Shown here: piece by piece, positions 6,380 to 10,076 of the stretch
Position numbering within the stretch: the stretch's first letter is position 1
Layout: each line of letters starts with the position of its first letter
Assembly (NCBI GenBank): GCA_937864085.1
Contig: CALMIH010000029.1
Coordinates: forward strand, 1 to 10,076
Length of the DNA: 10,076 nucleotides
From: an uncultured Chloroflexota bacterium
Lineage (GTDB): Bacteria; Chloroflexota; Limnocylindria; Limnocylindrales; Limnocylindraceae
Direction: 5' to 3'
Translations under genes and position numbers: made by a program
The notes under the pieces: generated by a model
Told to the model about the DNA's origin: nothing
The model's input: only the letters and a program-made list of their open reading frames with translations
The model's database searches: none

Positions 6380-7843
6380 ATGGGCGCTGGCGAGCCAACG
6401 AAGATCCTCTTCGGCACCGATGGCTGGCGCGCCAAGATCGGCGACGAGTTCACCTTTGAAAACGTTCGCCGCCTCGCAGAGGGTGTGGCACGCGTTGTGG
6501 AGCAGGATGGTGCAACGGCGAAGGGTGTGGTGATCGCCTATGACCGCCGTTTCGGCTCGGAAGACTTTGCGGTGACCGCCGCTGAGATGCTGCTCGCCCA
6601 CAACATCCCTGTCGCCTATTCCACCACCGCCGTGCCAACGCAGATGGCGTCGTATGAAGTGGTGCAGCGCGGTGCAGCGATGGGCGTGGTCATCACCGCA
6701 AGCCACAACCCGTGGCTGGATAACGGCTTCAAGGTGAAGGCGCCGTCCGGTGCCGCCGCAGGACCAGAGTTACTGAAGCGCATTGAGACGGAGATTGCGA
6801 CAACGCGCGGGCCAGAGCTGAGCGGCCGACCGTTCGCGGACGCTGAGGCGGCGGGCTTGGTGGAACGCTACGACCCGTATCCTGGCTACAAGAAGTTTGT
6901 TGAGCGCAACCTTGACCTTGCGCAACTCGCCGCACAACCGCTCAGCATCATGGTCGACCCGGTCTACGGCGCGGGCGCCGGCTGGATCGGCAGGCTGCTC
7001 GCCGGTGGGAAGTTGCGCGTCACGGAGATGCGCAGCGAGCGGAATCCGTGGTTCGGTGGCGTAAATCCAGAACCGATTCGTCCGCATATTGATCCAGTCT
7101 TGGATGCAATGCGTGGTGGCGGTTACGACCTTGGCCTCCTGCTTGATGGCGACGCGGATCGCGCGGGCGCCGTCACCGAGAAGGGAGAGTTCATTCATCA
7201 GCTGCAGGCGTTCGGACTCCTCGCGTATTACATGCTCGAACATAAGAAGGACCTGCGACCGATCGTGAAGACGGTGAACGAGAGCTCCATGGGGGAGCGA
7301 CTCGGCGCGCACTATGGCGTGGAGGTCTTCGAGACGCCGGTCGGCTTCAAGTACGTGGGGCCGAAGATGATTGAGACGGGCGCCTCCATGGGTGGCGAGG
7401 AGTCGGGGGGCTACGGCTTCGCGATGCACCTCCCCGAGCGCGACGGCATCTTCGCCGATCTCCTCCTCCTTGACCTTCTCGTCCGTGAGCGCGCCCTCGG
7501 CCGCAAGAGCATGAGCGAGGTGCTCGCCCACGTGCAGTCGATCGGCGGCGAGTCGCACTACCTGCGCATCGACGTACACATCCCACGCGCCGAATACCCC
7601 GCGGTGAAGGAGCGACTCGCGACGCAGCTTGTGGCCGCGCCACCGAGCACACTCGGTTCACACAGCGTGCGCGCCGTCCCGCTCACCACCAAGGACGGCG
7701 TGAAGTTCTTCACCTCAGACGAGAGCTGGCTCCTGGTGCGCTTCAGTGGCACCGAGCCACTCGTGCGCGTCTACGCCGAAGCGACCAGCGCCGCACTGCG
7801 CGACGAGCTCCTCACGATTGGCGAGAAGCTCGCGCGCGGTTAG
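6380..7843 (+). CDS. Phosphomannomutase / phosphoglucomutase (alpha-D-phosphohexomutase family)
   Basis: This 487-residue cytoplasmic enzyme interconverts hexose 6- and 1-phosphates. With manC directly upstream, the mannose reaction (ManB role) is most likely, but the family often accepts glucose too. All four active-site loops are present: the phosphoserine loop TASHNP (106-111, Ser108), the Mg2+ loop DGDADR (256-261), the sugar-specificity loop GGEESGGYG (338-346), and the phosphate-binding loop RFSGTEP (454-460). The N-terminal FGTDGWR (11-17) is also typical. The length is normal and no residue is missing. The GEESGG loop occurs in both PMM and PGM members, so substrate cannot be settled from it. 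The start is supported by AGGAG 6 nt upstream. The gene ends in a GC-rich palindrome over its stop codon. Confidence 0.93.
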   Translation: MGAGEPTKILFGTDGWRAKIGDEFTFENVRRLAEGVARVVEQDGATAKGVVIAYDRRFGSEDFAVTAAEMLLAHNIPVAYSTTAVPTQMASYEVVQRGAAMGVVITASHNPWLDNGFKVKAPSGAAAGPELLKRIETEIATTRGPELSGRPFADAEAAGLVERYDPYPGYKKFVERNLDLAQLAAQPLSIMVDPVYGAGAGWIGRLLAGGKLRVTEMRSERNPWFGGVNPEPIRPHIDPVLDAMRGGGYDLGLLLDGDADRAGAVTEKGEFIHQLQAFGLLAYYMLEHKKDLRPIVKTVNESSMGERLGAHYGVEVFETPVGFKYVGPKMIETGASMGGEESGGYGFAMHLPERDGIFADLLLLDLLVRERALGRKSMSEVLAHVQSIGGESHYLRIDVHIPRAEYPAVKERLATQLVAAPPSTLGSHSVRAVPLTTKDGVKFFTSDESWLLVRFSGTEPLVRVYAEATSAALRDELLTIGEKLARG

Positions 7844-7848
7844 CGCGC
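7832..7848 (+). other. GC-rich hairpin over the phosphohexomutase stop codon
   Basis: GCGCGC (7832-7837) can pair with GCGCGC (7843-7848) across a 5-nt loop that holds most of the TAG stop. The stem is six G-C pairs with no following T-run, so it is not a convincing intrinsic terminator. It may still mark the 3' end of the manC unit. Terminator role: low confidence. Confidence 0.3.
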
Positions 7849-7967
7849 CCAGTCCCAGCCGAGCAGCACAAGGCTCCCCGCAGCAAGGTGTAGCTCAGAC
7901 GGCGTGTAGCGCCCTCGTATCGCCAGGAGCGCACTTGACGCGCGGCTGCTAGGATCCCGCAATCAAC
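7844..7967 (+). promoter_or_regulatory. Intergenic region with extended -10 promoter for the cobalamin-uptake unit
   Basis: No plus-strand gene is evident here. TAGGAT (7950-7955) preceded by TGC (7947-7949) gives an extended -10 element TGnTANNNT. It would place the transcription start near 7961-7962, just before the first paired base of the riboswitch at 7968. TTGACG at 7935-7940 resembles a -35 box but is only 9 nt from the -10 box, too close to act with it. GTGTAGC occurs twice as a direct repeat (7888-7894 and 7904-7910), offset 16 nt; its meaning is unknown. The GTGTAGCTCAG at 7888-7898 looks like a tRNA D-arm start but does not fold as one. Confidence 0.5.
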
Positions 7968-8107
7968 GCCGCGTGGACGCGAAGCTGGTGAGATTCCAGC
8001 ACTGTCCCGCAACGGTTATTGGGAGCGGCTCCTCTGGCGCGGCTCACATAAGTCCGGTCGCCGGACACGCGGCATAGGAAGGCTATTCGCCCTCGAGGCA
8101 AGGGAGG
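7968..8107 (+). ncRNA. Cobalamin riboswitch upstream of btuF
   Basis: The conserved core CTGTCCCGCAACGGT (8002-8016) follows the hairpin GCTGG-TGAGATT-CCAGC (7984-8000), a hallmark of the cobalamin aptamer. The closing helix is visible: GCCGCGTG (7968-7975) pairs perfectly with CACGCGGC (8066-8073). The B12-box region begins AAGTCCGG near 8050 and forms a 6-bp stem, 8052-8057 with 8061-8066. Downstream, CCCT (8090-8093) can pair with AGGG (8101-8104), covering part of the btuF ribosome site. The loop between them contains GAGG (8095-8098), complementary to CCTC (8031-8034) in the aptamer, as in the known L5-L13 kissing loop. Adenosyl- or methylcobalamin binding would be expected to stabilise this state and block translation. 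No T-run follows, which argues for translational rather than transcriptional control. Confidence 0.92.
8103..8107 (+). promoter_or_regulatory. btuF ribosome-binding site, within the riboswitch expression platform
   Basis: GGAGG lies 4 nt before the ATG at 8112. Its first two bases fall in the 3' arm (8101-8104) of the predicted sequestering hairpin, so access to it is probably cobalamin-dependent. Confidence 0.75.
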
Positions 8108-8111
8108 AAGC

Positions 8112-9083
8112 ATGACTGCTTTCGTACGCTCGCATCTTTTCGCTACTGGAGTTCTCCTGGCGGTTCTAGTTATTGGCTGCGGCGGCTCCGCAGCGAGTCC
8201 CACGACAAGTGGCACGGAGAGCCCAGGGAACAACCCCCCAACAAGTGAGGCGCTCTTTCCGCGTACCCTGATTGATGACGTGGGCGACAGCGTCACGATC
8301 AGTGCCGAACCGCAGAAGATCGTTGCGCTCACGCCAGCGAGCCTTGAGACGCTCGCAGCGCTCGGCCTCGCCGATCGCGTCGTGGCCGTGGCGGAGTGCA
8401 CCTGCACACCTGATGCGCTGAAGAGCATTCCAACGGTTGCCAACTATTCAGGGGTTGATGTTGAGGCGATCGTGGCGCTGGAGCCAGATCTCGTCTTCGT
8501 TGCCGCTCCGCCGTTTACGCCAGAGGATGCGATCAGCGCACTGCGCGCGGCGAACCTGACCATCGTGACGCTGAACCCCACCTCAATCATTGGCGTGATG
8601 CAGACAATTCAGCTGATCGGTGACGCGGCGGGCGCCACCCTCCCAGCTGCAGATCTGGTGGCGAGCATTGAGGGTGAGATCACGGCGCTCGTGAGCCTCG
8701 TTGATGTATCTGTGAGTCCAAGCGTCTTCTATGAGATTGACGCCACGTCCGCGATCTATGGCCTTGCGCCGGACGATTACGCGGCGGAGTTGATCACGCT
8801 CGCTGGCGGCACGCCAGTCACGAGCGGAAGCCCTGGCGTCTATGAGATCTCACTGGAGGCGCTGATCGCCGCTGCGCCAGAGGTGATCCTGCTCGGCGAT
8901 GCGGCATATGGCGTTACGCCAGAGGCGGTGGTGGCACGACCCGGTTGGTCGAGCATCCCTGCGGTGAAGAGCGGAGCGATCCGCGGCGTTGATGGCGATC
9001 TGATCACCATTCCAGGACCACGACTTGCGAGCGCACTCGCGGCGTTGATTCAGGCGATTAACCCAGCGATCACGCTGCCGTGA
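8112..9083 (+). CDS. btuF: Cobalamin ABC transporter substrate-binding lipoprotein
   Basis: This is a 323-residue type III periplasmic-binding protein that captures vitamin B12 (or a corrinoid) outside the membrane and delivers it to an ABC permease. It has a lipoprotein signal peptide: hydrophobic residues ~9-21 followed by lipobox V20-I21-G22-C23, with Cys23 as lipidation site. A Ser/Thr/Gly/Pro-rich linker follows (24-48). The binding fold begins about residue 50, with ISAEPQKIVALTPASLETL (63-81) and the VDVEAIVALEPDLVFVAAP stretch typical of BtuF/FepB-type proteins. ECTCTP (95-100) replaces the usual DY-C-YP-like pocket segment and gives a Cys-x-Cys pair. Lipid anchoring suits a Gram-positive or monoderm cell. 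Family alone cannot separate B12 from siderophore or haem, but the riboswitch upstream makes cobalamin the best substrate. The permease start overlaps the stop by 4 nt. Confidence 0.88.
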   Translation: MTAFVRSHLFATGVLLAVLVIGCGGSAASPTTSGTESPGNNPPTSEALFPRTLIDDVGDSVTISAEPQKIVALTPASLETLAALGLADRVVAVAECTCTPDALKSIPTVANYSGVDVEAIVALEPDLVFVAAPPFTPEDAISALRAANLTIVTLNPTSIIGVMQTIQLIGDAAGATLPAADLVASIEGEITALVSLVDVSVSPSVFYEIDATSAIYGLAPDDYAAELITLAGGTPVTSGSPGVYEISLEALIAAAPEVILLGDAAYGVTPEAVVARPGWSSIPAVKSGAIRGVDGDLITIPGPRLASALAALIQAINPAITLP

Positions 9084-9865
9084 CCTCTCCGCGACTACTC
9101 GTTGGCGGCGCACTGCTGCTGAGTGGAGTTGCGGTGCTTGCGATCGGGTTCGGCTCGGTTGCGATCGCGCCCGGTGATGTGGTCAGCATCCTTGCGCGCC
9201 AGATCTTCGGCGTTGGTGAGGTGGCACAAGGTGCGGGCGCAACCTCGATCGTGATGGATCTGCGACTCCCGCGTATCCTCGCGGCGATCTTGGTTGGCGC
9301 GGCGCTCGCCGTTGCGGGGGGCGCCTTCCAATCGCTGCTGCGCAACCCACTTGCAGATCCGTACGTTTTAGGTACGAGCAGCGGCGCGGCACTCGGTGCG
9401 GCAATCGCGATCCTGCTGCCGATCGGTGGCGTGGCGTGGGAGTTGGGCGGCGTGCAGCTCGCCGCATTTATCGGCGCACTCGCATCTGTTGGGCTCGTCT
9501 GGCGCGTTGCGGGGATCGGCTCCGGTGAGGAGCGGATCGCGAGCGTGCTCTTGGTCGGCTACGCCGTTGCCTCACTTCTCGCTGCGGCGCTCTCACTGGT
9601 GATGCTCGCGAGTGGTGCGAACCTGCGCGCGATCTTCTCCTTCCTGCTCGGTGGTTTGGACGGCGCAACCTGGCCACGCCTCGCCGCGGCGGCACTTCCG
9701 CTGATCGCCGCCACCACACTCCTCGCACTGCGCGGTCGTGCGCTCGCCGGATTCTTGCTCGGCGACGAAGCGGCGCAGCACCTTGGCGTGGATGTGCGAC
9801 GCGAGCGCAGGATCGCCGTGGCGCTCGCCTCGCTCGCGACCGCCGCTGCGGTGGCGCTCGCCGTG
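9080..9865 (+). CDS. btuC: Cobalamin ABC transporter permease (FecCD/BtuC family), 3' end replaced
   Basis: The GTG at 9080 overlaps the btuF TGA (GTGA), which implies translational coupling. The protein is an integral membrane permease that forms the B12 channel with BtuF outside and an ATPase (BtuD) inside. About 262 residues follow the family: a first membrane helix (LLVGGALLLSGVAVLAIGFG), LRLPRILAAILVGAALAVAG, then the signature AFQSLLRNPLADPYVLGTSS, further helices, LLGGLDGATW, and the cytoplasmic segment LGDEAAQHLGVDVRRERR that precedes the last helices. After ATAAAVALAV the expected G-x-IGFVGLVVPHLVR segment that contacts BtuD is absent, and RodA-like sequence follows in the same frame. 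The usual length is 330-350, so about 70-80 residues are missing. The gene was probably complete in the source genome, and btuD would be expected next. Confidence 0.85.
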
Positions 9866-10076
9866 CTGTTCCTGCTGCTGCTGCTGATCCTGGGCGCCAT
9901 GCTGACTTCATTGCGGTGCCGGCATCAGTACGGGCGGCTGCTCGCCCTGGGCATCGGTATGAACCTGTTCATGTACACCTTCGTGAACGTCGCGATGGTG
10001 ACCGGCTCCATTCCGGTGGGCGGCGTGCCGCTGCCGCTGGTGAGCCATGGCGGCTCGGCCATGCTAACGGTGATGT
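9866..10076 (+). CDS. rodA: RodA (SEDS peptidoglycan glycosyltransferase) C-terminal fragment, fused in frame; probable foreign or chimeric sequence
   Basis: About 70 residues continue the btuC frame to the window edge but belong to RodA, the membrane glycosyltransferase of the rod-shape elongation complex. The evidence is CRHQYGRLLALGIG, then FVNVAMVTGSIPVGGVPLPL and VSHGGSAMLTVM, which match the strongly conserved periplasmic loop and following helix of RodA (P-V-x-G-V-P-L-P-L-x-S-x-G-G-x-x-M-L-T). IPVGGVP is the form I associate with alphaproteobacterial RodA. The fragment lacks the N-terminal ~280 residues and has no start of its own. Codon use differs from upstream: leucine is nearly all CTG (about 13 of 16) and all three arginines are CGG, whereas the permease part favours CTC and CGC. 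The exact join is uncertain because both families have a hydrophobic helix over the CTG run 9872-9886. Confidence 0.8.
   Translation, partial: MFLLLLLILGAMLTSLRCRHQYGRLLALGIGMNLFMYTFVNVAMVTGSIPVGGVPLPLVSHGGSAMLTVM

Noticed and set aside
7832..7848. Intrinsic terminator after the mutase gene
   Set aside because: The hairpin overlaps the stop codon, has a 6-bp stem and lacks a T-tract, so it is listed only as a hairpin.
7888..7930. tRNA-like start GTGTAGCTCAG in the gap after the mutase gene
   Set aside because: The D-arm cannot close, no anticodon stem or T-arm (GGTTCAAATCC-like) follows, and no acceptor stem can be paired.
7935..7955. TTGACG plus TAGGAT as a classic sigma-70 promoter
   Set aside because: The spacer is only 9 nt instead of about 17, so the two boxes cannot act together; the extended -10 alone is the better reading.
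9080..10076. A genuine new transporter-cell-wall fusion protein
   Set aside because: Both halves are incomplete at the join, codon use switches there, and the join lies in a CTG repeat at the sequence end. A chimera explains this better, although only read-level data can settle it.

Overview
The window is a dense, GC-rich bacterial chromosomal segment with every recognisable gene on the plus strand and short gaps between genes. No rRNA, tRNA, transposase, integrase or CRISPR array is visible. Codon use is uniform (CTC-rich leucine, CGC/CGA arginine, frequent GCG and GAT-CGC) until about position 9865, where it changes sharply. The lineage cannot be fixed from the sequence alone. TANNNT boxes sitting 6-7 nt upstream of start codons, a lipoprotein-type BtuF and the overall style fit a GC-rich phylum such as Chloroflexota or Actinomycetota; this is inference.

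Left block (2-5349). The 3' three-quarters of mfd (transcription-repair coupling factor) is followed after 10 nt by apt (adenine phosphoribosyltransferase). Six nt later comes a divergent protein of the MtnA / eIF2B-alpha isomerase fold, which carries a twin-arginine-like N-terminus. Seven nt after that comes a GNAT acetyltransferase. The spacing suggests one transcription unit, with a possible internal leaderless promoter for apt lying on the mfd stop codon.

Middle block (about 5386-7843). manC (mannose-1-phosphate guanylyltransferase) and a phosphomannomutase/phosphoglucomutase gene lie 2 nt apart and plausibly make GDP-mannose from mannose-6-phosphate. A candidate promoter and a 5-codon mini-ORF, which overlaps the manC start codon, precede the pair.

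Right block (about 7947-10076). An extended -10 box leads into a cobalamin riboswitch whose closing helix and predicted kissing loop can be traced by eye. The riboswitch controls btuF (a lipoprotein B12-binding protein), and btuC (an ABC permease) starts by a 4-nt overlap. The permease homology stops at about 9865, in a run of CTG codons. The same reading frame then continues, without a stop, into the C-terminal part of RodA (a SEDS peptidoglycan polymerase) that looks alphaproteobacterial. This is most likely an assembly or chimeric-contig join rather than a natural fusion, so the last ~210 bases should not be assigned to this genome without read-level checking.

The points most worth a second look are the BtuC-RodA join, the Tat-like MtnA/eIF2B-fold protein beside apt, and the compact start-site arrangements at apt and manC.
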